From Rhododendron vialii (taxonomy: Eukaryota; Streptophyta; Magnoliopsida; Ericales; Ericaceae): DNA of 64,000 nt. The position numbers and the translations under genes were made by a program. Positions 10,180-22,450 of this stretch are shown here, piece by piece. The stretch is taken from assembly GCF_030253575.1 (NCBI RefSeq), contig NC_080567.1, positions 37,229,501 to 37,293,500 of the forward strand, written 5' to 3'. The notes under the pieces were generated by a model that was given only the letters and a program-made list of their open reading frames with translations, searched no databases and was not told the origin of the DNA. Numbering within the stretch: position 1 is the first letter of the stretch; every line of letters begins with the position of its first letter.

Positions 10180-13060
10180 TGTAGACTTGCAGTTTACCCA
10201 AATTGGTCATTTACATTGTTCAGGAAGTTTCGTTCACAAGGACCAAAAATACGGATCGAAAATAAAAGGATCGAAATTAGATTTACCACAAAAAATAGGT
10301 TGGGAGAAAATTCATATATACTTGAGAAATATTAAATTTGTTCATGTCAAAACAACTGGAAAACTGTTGCGAAGAGGAGTGAAGAAATAATTTGAGGTGC
10401 ATTACCTTAAGGTCACTCCTAAAACTAAAAGAATCCTTTTGTCCCGAAATATTTGTCCAGTCTGCAAAACGAAAATTTAAAACTAATATTGTACAGTACA
10501 ATTTTAGTCTCCACATTCAGCAAATGAAACAACAGAATTGGTTTATATCAACCACCCACTTATCTTCTACTGAATTCAATCTTTTTTCGGCCACGTCAAC
10601 TGTATCTGCGACCTTGATCACCATTTGCATGGTGTTCACAACATTCTAATTTTTGGCCACAATAGCAGACATTTCAACGGTATTTGCGACCTTGATCGCC
10701 ATTTGCGTGTTGTTAGCTACATTCTGATTTTGCCCACCAGTTTGGGATCTCGTTTCCTCTTTGCCCTCAAATGGAGAACTGGTGCTAACGAATTATGCTA
10801 GAAGGAAAGAAAACAAAAAGGGGATTAAAACAAGTTTATTAGTACCAGTGTAGTGTCATGTATTTTGGACTATATATACCAGGTGGTCATAAAGAGCATT
10901 AACATACAAAGTAACACCACTCTCTACATCGTCTTAGATAGACTTCAAGAAAAACTCCATATCGTGTGGGGTCTTGATCTCAGTTAGGGTATGCGCATCT
11001 CATGGAGTCGTGAGGAAAAAGTTTTGCATTTTTTAACCAAAAAACAACAAACCGAACATGTTTTCTTAGCGTGTTTATAAGATTTTACAAAATAAGAAAC
11101 AACCGCTTTGCCAAAAAACACTTAATATCCCACTTCTTTCTATCGGTAGATATCTCTCACAATTAAATAAACAGCATTGGTTTGTCCTAACACTCAGACA
11201 CTACACTTGGAACATCATAAACTAACATGTACTACATTGCAAGTAATCTGCACATAGATCGATCAATGAATCTTTGGCCCAGTGCTAAGTGGTTTACAAG
11301 CAGAGGATTGGAAACTAAATCCCTAATGGGTCGCATAGTTGAAAGGGCAACTGTCCAACGAAGAAAGGAAAAAGATCAAAGAAGAAGGAAGCAAAATCAA
11401 AATTGCAATACAAAAGCGCAGTAGTTTTGGAGGTTTACTGGGCCATGAAAATCAACAATTCATGGCGTCAAATACTATCTAGCAACGTAAAGGCTAAAAG
11501 TGCGTCAACTTTAGTACCCATCAATGGGTATCCGGCTGGGTAGGGAGTAGGGACAAGACTATGGCAAGGGAAAAAAGTGAACATCACAAAACTAGATTTA
11601 TACAGCTTTACTTTGAGAGAGGTAAACGAATTTCAAGCTCAAAAATCATTGCAAGATGATATATATATATATACACACACCAACTCGCCATGCATATGTT
11701 GTTGGGAGGATAGGAAAGAGTGAGACGCCAGCCTGAAGAAAATAGCCTCGAAAAACGAGAATAACAGCAACCACATTAGATGGAGCCATAACCCACCTTG
11801 CCAAAACCAAAGAATCCATGCTAGATGCCATCGCCATGAATTGAAATACGGAGGCCATAGATACCAACGACAGAGAACCAACAAGGAACTAATTTCCTCC
11901 GGCTATTAGGCAGGCCCACACATGAATCCACGCACAAATACAAATCGCAACATGAGTTCTGTTTTGTTGACCAAAAGCTTTGGAGATGAATTTCCTCCGG
12001 TTATTGTTTACTCAAGCTCTACCTTTCGCGTAACCAGGCCCTGCCGCTCTTGAGCTAAGGCCTATAAGGCTATCGTCTTTATCATATATACCTCCAAAAA
12101 AGTGGGTCCTCGACTATTTCCGAGCATGTGGGACCAAAAGAATACTTTAGCATGCATTATAAAAGCTGAAAAAATGATGTAGAACACATAGAGACCCAAT
12201 TTCATGATCAGTTGGACTTAATTAGCTAAGCTTCGGAAGCTCAAACGGTATTTAATTTTAGATTACCCAAGTTAAAAAAATTCGGACGAGCTCGGAATAG
12301 TCTCAAACTCGGTGGGCTAACTTATTTTCGAGCTCCGGTCAATACTCATAAACCTTCGGTTGATGATCAATGGTATTTTTTGGCCTAATTCCTACGTTTA
12401 GGCTTTCAATTGCATTATTTTGTCATTTTGAAAAAGATTTGTTTCGTTAATAACTCTTAGACCGTAATTAATTTTATGTTGATTCTTTTTGGGAAAGTCT
12501 TGTTTTTCTTTTCCGTTTTTAGTTTTAGAAAAAGCCCAAAATTCCGGGACTTTTTATTTTCCAAGTTTATTTTTAGGGTTTCGGCCTATATAAGGGGTTT
12601 GCAACCTAAAGTTTATGCAACTTTTAATCAATAATATTACAGAGATTCTCTCTTTCTTCCTTGTGCGCAAGATTTGCTCATTGCGATTGGTTATTTATCT
12701 CATTTGGATTAGTACGCTAACTAGTCTCTTGTGACTTCTGCTGTGTCCAAAAAGGAAAATTAGGATCCCTCCAAAATTGCTTTAAGTTCCTGAAAAATCA
12801 GGGCTGGTAATTTACTAAAAAAATTATCAGGGTGGTCCTGCACACAATGAATGATTTTCAATTCAACGAAGCCGGCATGGCAATTTACATGGAGGGTGGG
12901 TAATAAAAACATGCATAGAGTATATAAAAATAATGTACTATGTATAAAGTTGCTTTTGAGGTGCTCGTGTAGTCGTGTGGTTGTGACTTGGGAGGGTCAA
13001 GTGAATTCTTTGTTTTATATTTTTCTCAATGCAGGTGGGCACATTCTAGACTTTGTATTT
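10180..13060. other. Intergenic region, no supportable gene
   Basis: A 2.9-kb AT-rich stretch with no convincing gene. It includes a degraded coding-like minus-strand patch near 10590-10760 with two related blocks ('caaatggcgatcaaggtcgc' and 'caaatggtgatcaaggtcgc'), possibly the remnant of a repeated exon. It also has a retroelement-like block near 12540-12740 (listed separately). Two overlapping minus-strand reading frames at about 11640-11880 look like composition noise. Confidence 0.45.
12540..12760 (+). mobile_element. Possible solo or truncated LTR remnant
   Basis: The block has a TATA-like 'cctatataagggg', then 'gcaacc', a polyadenylation-like 'aatcaataat', a pyrimidine-rich 'gattctctctttcttcc' and a closing 'gtgacttctgctgtgtcc'. 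This order resembles the promoter-R-U5 arrangement of plant LTR retrotransposons. I see no second LTR, primer site or polyprotein, so this is tentative. Confidence 0.3.
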
Positions 13061-13075
13061 ATTAATGGTAAATAA

Positions 13076-13200
13076 TTTTGGCACTTCAATTTTTTTATGA
13101 TGGCATTTCAAAATTTGTCTTTTGATGTAAAAATTATACATAGCAAACACACTAAAAGCCAAATTTTAGAGTGTCATCATAAAAAATTGAAATGCCAAAA
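13076..13200. mobile_element. Short foldback MITE
   Basis: The left arm begins 'ttttggcacttcaatttttt' and the right arm is its near-perfect inverse, ending 'aaattgaaatgccaaaa'. Arms are about 40 bp in a 125-bp unit, giving a strong hairpin. Target duplication not resolved. Confidence 0.65.
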
Positions 13201-13404
13201 TCATTTTTCTTTATTAATTTCAAAGAATAATAAATGATAATAACACGTGAAGTCTACCAAAAAAATAATAAATGCCAGAATAAAATATACCAAAAATATC
13301 ACACTTGCAACTTGAATTACCCTTGCAATTAAATCGTAGTGATTAGATTGCGAGATTGGAAGCAATAATTACGGGGCCTGCAATTGTTGACGGATGTGAA
13401 AAAA

Positions 13405-13640
13405 AGATGGTGGAGCCGGGGTTGACTTGGTAGTTAAGACTTGAAACTTAGAAATTGTTCCTTCATAAGGTCTTACGTTTGAAATCTTGCAGTTGTCATC
13501 AACTTTTTTGCGCCCAATCCATACAAAACTTTTTTGCGCCCAATCCATTAGTTGGGCTCATTGCAAGTGGACGGTAGGATTTAGCCATCGAAATTAGTCG
13601 AGATACGCATAAGTTGATCTGAACATTTGAATTATATAAA
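13405..13640 (+). mobile_element. SINE-like element
   Basis: It contains an A-box-like 'gacttggtagttaagac' and, about 45 bp on, a B-box-like 'cttacgtttgaaatc'. This spacing fits tRNA-derived SINEs. A 25-bp direct duplication of 'acttttttgcgcccaatcca' lies just downstream, near 13502-13548. The ends are not resolved. Confidence 0.4.
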
Positions 13641-13960
13641 AAAGAAAAAGAGATTGTGGTGCCATACCAAAAGACATCTATCACCTACGTATATACATGT
13701 TAAAAAATAGAACAGAACAAAATTGTTTCGTGGGTTTACGCTGTTACTTTGGAGTTTGGAAATTTGGTTTATCAATTGCGATCAGTTTTATCTCTATCAA
13801 TTTAAGTGCAATTAGATTTAACTTTAAAATTTTAAAATGAACGATCGAACTATCATTGAGTGACTCTAAATAGGAGTTAAAATATGGAGTAAAATTTTCG
13901 AGAGATTATTGTCATGTGCTTCCACTCAACTAACCTCTTAAGATTTTGATTTACCATTAT

Positions 13961-14200
13961 TTAGGCCCCGTTCCGAAACGTAAAATAAGTACTTATTTTG
14001 TAAGAAGGTAATTTCAAGATAAAAAATAATGTGTTTACGCAAATAATTTTTCTACCAATATGGATATTGTTTAATAGATCTCATCAAGATTTTTAATACG
14101 GTGCAAACAAAATTTTTTTTTTTTATTTACATAATTTTTGAGTTTGAAAATGTGAAATAAGCTGCTTATTTTTTAAGAAAATTTGTGAAACGGGGTCTTA
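13961..14200. mobile_element. Tourist-like (PIF/Harbinger) MITE
   Basis: The element at 13964-14197 (234 bp) has ends GGCCCCGTT and, in reverse complement, GACCCCGTT. The flanks are a TTA direct repeat at 13961-13963 and 14198-14200, typical of PIF/Harbinger elements. The interior is AT-rich with a palindrome-like 'aaataagtacttatttt' at the left and 'aaataagctgcttatttttt' at the right. No coding sequence. Confidence 0.75.
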
Positions 14201-14850
14201 GTGTTTCTTTAATAGTACATTGTAGGTATTAACACTTATCAAACCTCAACATTTACAAATAGCCTACCATCAAAATACAAAAAAAATGGCACCAAATCGC
14301 TACAACATTGTTTTATTTTTATTTTTTATGATCATCGTTTGACATAGCCACGAATTTAAAAATAGCTATAAACAATGCCATTTTGACATGGATTTGGTCT
14401 AAGTACGGGATACTCTACACAATTGGCTCAACCAAACAACAACATAATACAAGCCTTAACCTTTTAATTATGGATCAATATTTTGTGCTCGTCAATAATA
14501 ACGGTCTAGATTATGTTAACGCGGCTTATGCCCCAAAATAAGTGCCGTATGAAAAGTACAACATCCCTCTTGTTATGAGCGAAAGCACAACAATAGTCCG
14601 ATTGCAATTGATATGCTGGTTGTACGTTCGAGCGCCACATAATTCAACGAGACTTTTCGCTTTCGCTCACAAATTCTAATACACACTCTTAGCTCTCAAT
14701 TCTCACAATTTCAGATTTAGTAGTTTGAAATGTTTTCCAAAGGCCTATTATCGTTTTCGTTCGCTTGTTCACGCTCGTGCATGCGCATTACCGAACCCTT
14801 ATTATGACATGACAATATGACATCCGGCAGCCTTTTGAGGAATTTATTGG
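14201..14850. other. Intergenic spacer upstream of DRD1
   Basis: AT-rich spacer without a supportable gene or an element I can delimit. Confidence 0.5.
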
Positions 14851-14879
14851 GAAGGGTACGCACGACACGTCGACACGAC

Positions 14880-15131
14880 AAAACAAACACACACTCTCTC
14901 TCTCTCTCTGATTATCATTATGCTGTTACCGCCAACTCGCATATAAAGCCAAAACCCACCGTGGACGCTGGAGTTTGGTAAAAGCTTTTTCTCAGCAGCA
15001 GCAGCTGTTGATCCCTCCCCTCTCTCTTTCTCTCTAAAACCCTCTCTTTCTCTCTCTAAAACTCTTGCGAATTCCTGCGTGCGGTCTCGTTTCAGAGCAG
15101 ACGGCAGAGTCCCACCGCCGTGCTCCACAAT
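14880..15131 (+). other. Probable DRD1 5' UTR exon and core promoter
   Basis: A CT-rich block at 14891-14909 and 15020-15058 precedes a strong donor context, 'cacaat|gtgagt', at 15132. The first coding exon of DRD1 starts only at 17268, right after an acceptor. The most economical model is therefore a non-coding first exon ending at 15131 and a 2.1-kb 5' UTR intron. This is inferred, and transcript data are needed to confirm it. Confidence 0.45.
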
Positions 15132-16137
15132 GTGAGTCCATTTGTCTTTTCTTTCCCCCTTGATGTTGTTCTGTTGTAGGGTTTTACCCGTCTTTGCTTG
15201 GTTGATGATTTTTAAACTTATTTTGTGGGAATCTTTCAAAGGGGTTTGAAAGAATCGCTTGGGAGGGCTTCAAGATTTGTTTTCTTGAAATTCTTGACAA
15301 CGAAAATCCAAATTTTTTTCTGCAAAACCGCAACCAAGGAGAGATTGAATTTTTAAAACTTCTCTGTGCTGTGATGGTGAAGTTTCAAGTTATTAACTTC
15401 TTGTTTTCTTGCTTGCTTGATTGTTTGTTTGTTTGTTGCTGTCAATGTAGTGATGATGGGGGGAGCAATCAAAGGTGGGGCGGACAATTCTTCCAAGCCG
15501 GTTGCAGCAAAGTTTTCACCAAGTTAGACCTACTATTTCTCCCCACTCCAGTCATTTTCACTGCTTTCTTTTTTGTTTTTAGTATGTGTATACATAGGAG
15601 TAGCGGCTCTAGGATTCTATATGTGGTTTGTTTTGGAGGGAAATTAGTAGTGGTCTGAGGATTTTTTAGGCTCTATGGCACAAATGTGGAAATAAGGCCT
15701 TTCATACTCGATGGTTAGACGATTGGATTTGGGGCTTTTGGTAATTAAAAATTCTTCAACTAATGAAAATGATTACTCCTACATTTTTGGCAAAGATAGT
15801 AAGGTCAATTGGTTTAAGTGGGACTCGCTTCATTATACAACCAATACCACACTGGAGATGATATTCGCCCATTTTTCAAGTGTATAAACAAAACCGTACT
15901 CCTATTTGCAAAACACACAGTGCTTACAACCCCAACACATTGAACAGAAGAAGAAAAAAAGACGAGTTTTCTGTTTGGTGACTTTGGTCCATTATAGAGT
16001 ACTAGTGCATGTCCTAAAGGCATGGCTCAAAGAATTCGGCATTCGATATGGTTTCAAGTGTCCTAAGTAAAGTATGTTTCGAGTGTCCTAAGTATGAACA
16101 AACTACCCGTACCTAAAGGTCCCGTGCATGCCCGATT

Positions 16138-16190
<53 letters not shown>

Positions 16191-17267
16191 ATCTTTCCCA
16201 AAATGGCCAACCCTAGGATGTCTGCCGTTGGATTAAATGGACCACTCTAGACCGTTAAGATTTATGTAGTACATAAGATTCAAATACTAAGCTAGCTTAT
16301 TATATATATAACACATTTCAATTATTTAGTTTCCAAAGGTAAAAAGCATGGGAACACGATTATGCAAATCATGTACCGATATGGGAAGCGAAATACCTAC
16401 AGAAAGCAAGATTAAAATTTATTTTATCTTTGTTCCTCCCACCCTTTTATTGGTGGGTTTCTAGCAGAATATAACTTAAAATCCAAATAGAACTGATCCA
16501 TAGTCACATTCACTGTGTGAAAAGATTCATTCAAACTCTACTTCTCCATACACATTTTTGTGAAGGAAACAAATCAGGTAAAAAGACTTACTTGAACGGT
16601 ATCAAATTCCAACCATTATTGCCTGACTTCTTTTGTTACATCCTTGATGCTGATATACCCCTACTATGTGACAATCAAGGAAATCTTATTGCCAAAATTC
16701 AGTGGGAAATGCTCGTTTTCAAGATCTATAGCAAATTAATTGTTCACTTGCTCCTTCAAAAGGATCTTCCTCAGGGCCATTTTGATACCACAAACCAAAG
16801 AAGGAATGGGGTTGGTGCAGGAGAAGGAAACCGGTTTGAAATCCCGTAAGATTTGGCTGTTGGGAATGGGAGCTGTGCTGATGCAATGGGATGTCATATG
16901 TACCCCTTGCAGTCATTGGAAACAAAAGCCATGCAAATGGTTATATTTCCTCTATTGATTTTGGAAACTACGTGTGTGAGCCAGCTTCAATTTTTGCTTC
17001 ACTCCAAACTGGATGTTCCCCCTTGTCATAGTAATAGCTGTCTCTGTAACTCTGTGCGCGTGCTTGCATGCGTGGAAAGTACTTATTCATGGTGAAAGCG
17101 AGATAAGCTGCTATAAGTTCCAGTGTGTGTTCCTGTTCTTTTTTCTTGTGTGTTTTGATTATTGAATTGATGTTACTTCTTCTTTCTCTCAAATTAAATG
17201 TATTGCGATCGGTTGTTTGCTTGGACTGCGAGGTGTGTTTGACTTCAAATTTAAAATTTTCAACCAG
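15132..17267 (+). other. Putative 5' UTR intron of DRD1
   Basis: About 2.1 kb with no supportable coding exon. It carries a (GA)n run at 16139-16185. A fragment near 16200-16260 ('gccgttggattaaatgg') resembles the foldback family at 51477-51684. Reading frames here look accidental. Confidence 0.4.
16139..16185. repeat. (GA)n microsatellite
   Basis: A pure GA run of about 46 bp within the putative DRD1 5' UTR intron. Confidence 0.9.
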
Positions 17268-17269
17268 TA

Positions 17270-20200
17270 ATGTATTACAAGAGACGCCTTAAGGGAATGA
17301 GATGTCGTGCTCAAGAACCTGGACAGAAGAAAGCAAGAACTGATAATTCTGATCCATTTGCTGTTCCTAATTTGCTGGAGGAGCTGAATTGTAGTAGATT
17401 TGGAAGTGTGACCGACGAAATAAAGGATCTTCTTGCTCGGAGGAGCCAGGCGATCAATTCTTATTTTCGAATGCATTCCACTGATTTAGATGTAGAGAAG
17501 AAGCTAACAAAAGAGGAATCACAAGAGAAGCAGCTGGAGACTCCTTTGGCTCTTCCGGATGTAATTCTCTTGGAGGATAACAGTGTTGCAGATCATGCTG
17601 TAACTGGAAGATTGGAGGTTGTTCATATCGATTCGGATGTTGAAGAGACAGGAGATCAGAGAAGATTGGAGGTTGTTCATATTGATTCGGATGTTGAAGA
17701 GAAAGGAGATCAGAGACCCTTTAACCCATATCGGGAGCCAGCTGCGGAGTTTCTCGTGGACGATTTTTTGGTAAGGTCTATTTTTCTGCATTTATAACAT
17801 TTGAGCTTCCTCATAGTTTGAGTTTAAGCAGTATTGGCTTTGGACAAAGCAAGTCAAATGAAGGATCTTTGTTAGAGGTGGAGAAGGTTATGATGTGGTA
17901 TTTCACAGGTTTTATATAGAAGAATGACCTAAAAAAATGCTTTGAAAGATAATGGATGATACAAGATAATTTGGTCATGAAGTTCTGTTGCTCTGGAAGG
18001 AAAGAATCTTATGGGACTGTTGACCACAAATAAATGTATCATAGAACTGTGGGTGGGCTATTATGAAACTAGGACAGGTATGTTTTCTTGCTTCTCTATT
18101 AAGAAGGGTGATTTAATGGATCGTTACTGAACACAGTACTGATGGCTTGACAAGAACCAATGACTGGAGATGTATTATAAAGAAGTCGTCACCTATTAGG
18201 TCATAGTAACGCATAGTGATAACGGCCGAGATGTCATTTAGTATTTCCTTTGGCTAGAATTATACATGAGGTATTACTGGGACAATTGTACTGTCCCTAT
18301 TTCAAAGTCAAAGAAGGATATTATACTGTCCCTATTACCGTAAACCGCATATTGTACCTGTTTTGAGTAAATCAAACCAAAAAGTAGACGCTCTACGCTG
18401 ACTGAACCTCATTGTTGGCTTATTCAGGTTAACAAGAATGGTGAATATGAGGTTCTAATTCCTTATACATGGGAAGGCGCTAAACACTTGTACCCTAAGT
18501 TTTACAGTGTGATTCATGGTTATATTCATTTGGCTATGTTGGATAACTGATCATACTCACAACAATATACAGGATAGGGGTTGGGCTGAGCTCCAAAGTT
18601 TGCTATGCTGTAAGGCTTGCTGGTGAAAATGAGACCAATAGTTTTTTTTTGGGTTCTTTTTTCCTCGTACCTCCTTCTCTCTTACTATCGTTATGGTAAT
18701 TCATCCTGCTTGTCATTGCTTTTTCAGATTGTTTACATACGTTTGGATGTAAAGTTTAACTGTTAAAAATGAAATCCTTATGCTTCCTGTGGTGATGGAG
18801 ACTTTTGGGTTATTTCCAGTTGTTAGGAATGTTAAATATGAAATACTCTTTCTGTAATGGGAAGGTGCTAAATGCTTTGATGCCTTACTTTTTTTTAGTG
18901 CCTTCAGGTTTTACTTTGATTTGAAGTTTATAGTTTCATTTTGGTTCCGTTTGGTAACTGGTGGGTGTCACAACAATATACTGTATACACAGGATAGGGA
19001 TTGGACTCAGAACCAAAGCAATGATGATCCAAGACTTTCTGGTGAAACTGAGACCAAGAAAGACAAAGGTGTTTATGTTGGTGTAGAGGATGATATCCAA
19101 AGTGAGGACAGCAATTGCCAAACTGATTCTAATTATGACGGTCTGGCTGATATTTGGAAGGAAATGAATGTGGCATTTGAATGTTGCAAGGTAATTTATG
19201 TTTGATATCATCGCATGTCATAGCCTCGAAAAAGTTCCATTGCCATATTTCCGTTGAAATTCACTTGGGGCACGAGATAGGCCTTACATCAAGGATGCTT
19301 TTCTTCTAAGGAAAATTGTGCCATGTCTTTTCCTTTTAGTTACTTGTATGTTTGTGGGATAGAGGATTTTGAAAGGCGCGCTTAAGATATCAGTGCTTTA
19401 ATTTTGTCTATTTAGTTAATGTTTGGTTATACATGTTTTGTGGTTGAATTGGTAATGGGCAATCGGACACAAGTATTCTATCATGTGTACTGGAAACAGA
19501 AATTTGATTGTAACATGTTTCCTAAACTGGACACCACCTTTGACTTAGGTTGAAAACTTTTCTTTTTATGTCTTGTAGGATACTACTGAAGATCCTCTAC
19601 CTGATGAACTTGTAAGAGAGGGGCTAGATGAATGTGACCATACTTTTGTGTTGAAGGATGATCTTGGTTATGTTTGCCGAATTTGTGGTGTGATCCAGAG
19701 AGGAATCGAAACCATAATTGAGTACCAGTACGCAAAGGTATGTATTAAACTGAAATCACTTGCTTTACCTACTCTTTCCCCTTGTTTCTTTGTAACAAAG
19801 CTTGAACATTTGCTGTACTTGTGTGCACTTATATTTTTTTCCCTCTATTTGTTTACTTGAATAATTGGTTCCATTTGTAGTTTTTGTCTGCAATGCCTTC
19901 TCTATGTTCATTACATGTACGTTGTTGCTGATACATCCATTCTTCTCCCCTGCAAAACATTTTGTCGGAATGTACTGCTTTTTCTCCTTTGGAAATTCTC
20001 TGAGGAACATATTCTATTTTTGTTTGATTTAGGGTGCAAGGACTACACGAACATATTGGTATGAAGGCCAGAGTATGAAGGACATGGAACCTACTGAAAT
20101 CCTTCGTGATGGGGTTAAATTGTCAGGACAGGATTTCATTGTCAGCGAAATCTCTGTTCATCCCAGACATAGGAAGCAAATGAAACCCCACCAAGTGGCG

Positions 20201-21805
20201 GGCTTCAATTTCCTACTGAGTAACTTGGTTGCAGAGAACCCAGGTGGCTGCATCATGGCCCATGCTCCAGGCTCTGGAAAAACTTTTATGATAATAAGTT
20301 TCATACAGAGTTTTCTTGCAAAGTATCCCAATGCTAGACCACTGGTGGTACTACCAAGAGGCATCTTGGCTATATGGAAGAAAGAATTTCAAAGATGGCA
20401 AATTGAGGAAATTCCGCTCTATGACTTTTACTCCGCAAGGGCGGATAATCGTTCTCAGCAACTGGAAGTGCTCAAAAAATGGGAAGATCACAAGAGCATT
20501 CTCTTTCTTGGGTATAAGCAATTTTCTTCTATTGTATGCGATAATGAAACAAACAAGACTTCTGCTACTTGCCAAGAGTTATTGTTGACATGTCCATCCA
20601 TTCTCATATTGGACGAAGGTCATACTCCTAGAAATGAGGACACTGATGTCCTGAACTCCCTCAAGAAAGTCCGGACCCCGCGGAAAGTTGTACTTTCGGG
20701 CACTCTTTATCAGAATCATGTGAAAGAGGTGTTCAACATTTTTGACCTTGTTCGTCCTAAATTTATTAGGTGGGATACTTCCCGTGCCATTATGAGGCGG
20801 ATCTTGAGCAGAGTGTCCAGGAAAAATGTGAAAGTAAAAGGTTTAGAAAATGCTTTCTATGAAGCTGTAGAGTGCACGCTGCAGAAGGACGATGATTTCA
20901 AGAGGAAGATATCCGTGATCCAAGACTTGCGTGAAATGACGAGCAAGGTTCTCCATTTTTACAAGGGAGATTTCCTTGATGAATTACCTGGACTTGTTGA
21001 TTTCACTGTGCTTCTTGATCTCAGCCCAAGACAGAAGCTTGAAGTTGAAGATTTGAAAAAGATAGGAAAGAAGTTCAAAATTAGTTCTGATGGAAGTGCA
21101 CTTTACGTACACCCACAGTTGAGATACCCCTTGAAGAAGTCTTCATCCAGAGAAAGAGAGAGACCCGATGATACTGAGATGGATCAACTATTAGAAAAGG
21201 TGGAAGTTAGAGAAGGGGTGAAGGCAAAGTTCTTTCTTAATCTGTTAGGGTTATGTGAATCTGGTGGTGAGAAGCTGCTGGTTTTTAGCCAGTATCTCCA
21301 GCCGCTCAAATTCTTGGAAAGACTTGTGGTGAAAGTGAAGGGATGGAGTCTAGGAAAAGAAATTTTCGTTATCACCGGTGACTCCAATTCCGAAAATAGA
21401 GAGTGGTCCATGGATTGCTTTAATACGTCCACTGATGCTAGGGTTTTCTTTGGTTCAATAAAAGCATGTGGGGAAGGGATATCTCTAGTTGGTGCCTCTC
21501 GTATCATTATACTTGACGTCCATTTGAATCCATCAGTTACCCGCCAAGCAATAGGTCGGGCATTCCGACCAGGTCAAGTGAAGAAAGTATACACTTACAG
21601 GTTGGTTGCCGCTGAATCACCGGAAGAGGAAGACCACTCTACTTGCTCTAAAAAGGAGTCCATTTCAAAGATGTGGTTTGAATGGAATGAATGCTGTGGT
21701 CACAAAGAGTTTGAAATGCAGTCTGTCAATGTGAACGACTGTGGCGACCTCTTCTTGGAATCCCCCAAGTTGAGTGAAGATGTAAAAGCTCTGTATAAAT
21801 GGTAG
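17270..21805 (+). CDS. DRD1: DRD1-type SNF2 chromatin remodeller of RNA-directed DNA methylation
   Basis: A plant-specific SNF2 ATPase. In Arabidopsis DRD1 works with DMS3 and RDM1 (the DDR complex) to let Pol V transcribe target loci. Coding exons are 17270-17770, 18993-19190, 19579-19737 and 20033-21805, all in phase 0, giving 876 residues (Arabidopsis 888). Visible parts: an acidic N-terminus with an 18-residue tandem repeat (about 114-149), a [10 protein letters not shown] motif in exon 4, Walker A APGSGKT ending at 370, DEGH at 480-483, [14 protein letters not shown], and motif [10 protein letters not shown] at 794-801, ending ALYKW. The [11 protein letters not shown] and [21 protein letters not shown] strings are characteristic of the DRD1/CLSY branch and closest to DRD1. 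The start follows an acceptor at 17267. A second Met (residue 10) is a weaker alternative. Confidence 0.93.
17609..17716 (+). repeat. 54-bp in-frame tandem repeat in DRD1 exon 2
   Basis: Two copies of a 54-bp unit (17609-17662 and 17663-17716) differ at very few bases. They encode two adjacent 18-residue units, each containing [12 protein letters not shown]. The near-identity points to a recent duplication. Confidence 0.95.
18430..18645 (+). pseudogene. Degenerate extra copy of DRD1 exon 3 and its upstream intron sequence
   Basis: This intronic stretch mirrors 18815-19060. Both have a 'gaatatga'/'aatatgaa' start and 'atgggaaggcgctaaa'/'atgggaaggtgctaaa', then 'cacaacaatata' and 'aggataggg(g/a)ttgg'. 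They end with 'ctggtgaaaatgagaccaa' and 'ctggtgaaactgagaccaa'. The first copy has stops and indels ('ctatgctgtaagg') that break the frame kept by the second. It is a decayed tandem duplicate of the functional exon at 18993-19190. Confidence 0.75.
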
Positions 21806-22450
21806 GTCGAAGTTTATACACTTTTCATTAGTTAAACAATGGAAACGTACCGTAGTTTAAGTAGCTGTAATGTCTTCTACTTTGTTTCAGGTAAATAGCG
21901 GATATGAGGCATGGATTATAGACGTAAATTAAACACCCATCCTCTTTACTGAGTTTCATGTCGGAGTTTTTCCGAAGTAAAGGTTTGTCAAGAAGTGCCG
22001 GATGTTCCCTTTGGAACAATTTTGTTTTTTTATCCTTTGGCAGTCAAGTTTCTTCTGTTTAAGGTTTTGTAGAGCTAGTGTTAGTCCAATCAGGATCTTC
22101 ATTACTGCTTTGGTTTTTTTTTTGAACAATGATTCACTGCGGCTTTGTATGTTGCAGCAAGTGAATCTTGACTCTTTTTCAATCTGCCAAACTTTGTGAA
22201 TGTTGCAGCAAGTGAATCTCAACTCTTTTTCAATCTGCCAAAACTTAGTATAGTTGTCTTGTACATTGACCAGCTTATGGCACAAGAGCGTAACAGTGAA
22301 ATACAAATATCTGGAAATTATGCGGACATTCCTATCTGTTGAAGCCCGGTCTAAAGGCTCTAAGTGGATGATCATAAACTTTCATCCATACGTTATATGT
22401 CTCGATGTCCATACATAGTGTTGATTGATGTCTCATCGACATGATTGATA
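21806..22450 (+). other. 3' UTR region of DRD1 with a 51-bp tandem duplication
   Basis: Downstream of the DRD1 stop. A possible 3' UTR intron runs from 'tggtaggtcg' to 'tttgtttcag' near 21890. At 22150-22250 the block 'tgttgcagcaagtgaatc' plus 'ctttttcaatctgccaaa' occurs twice with a period of 51 bp. The opposite-strand BLH6-like gene ends at 22918, so the two genes are convergent. Confidence 0.5.

Noticed and set aside
12010..12085. tRNA-like sequence on the minus strand ('ttagctcaagagcgg')
   Set aside because: The A-box resemblance is not followed by a GGTTCGA-type B box at the right distance, and no cloverleaf could be drawn.
16517..17095. Several frames of 70-110 codons in the DRD1 5' UTR intron
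   Set aside because: They overlap on both strands with no family resemblance, and DRD1 coding clearly begins after the acceptor at 17267.
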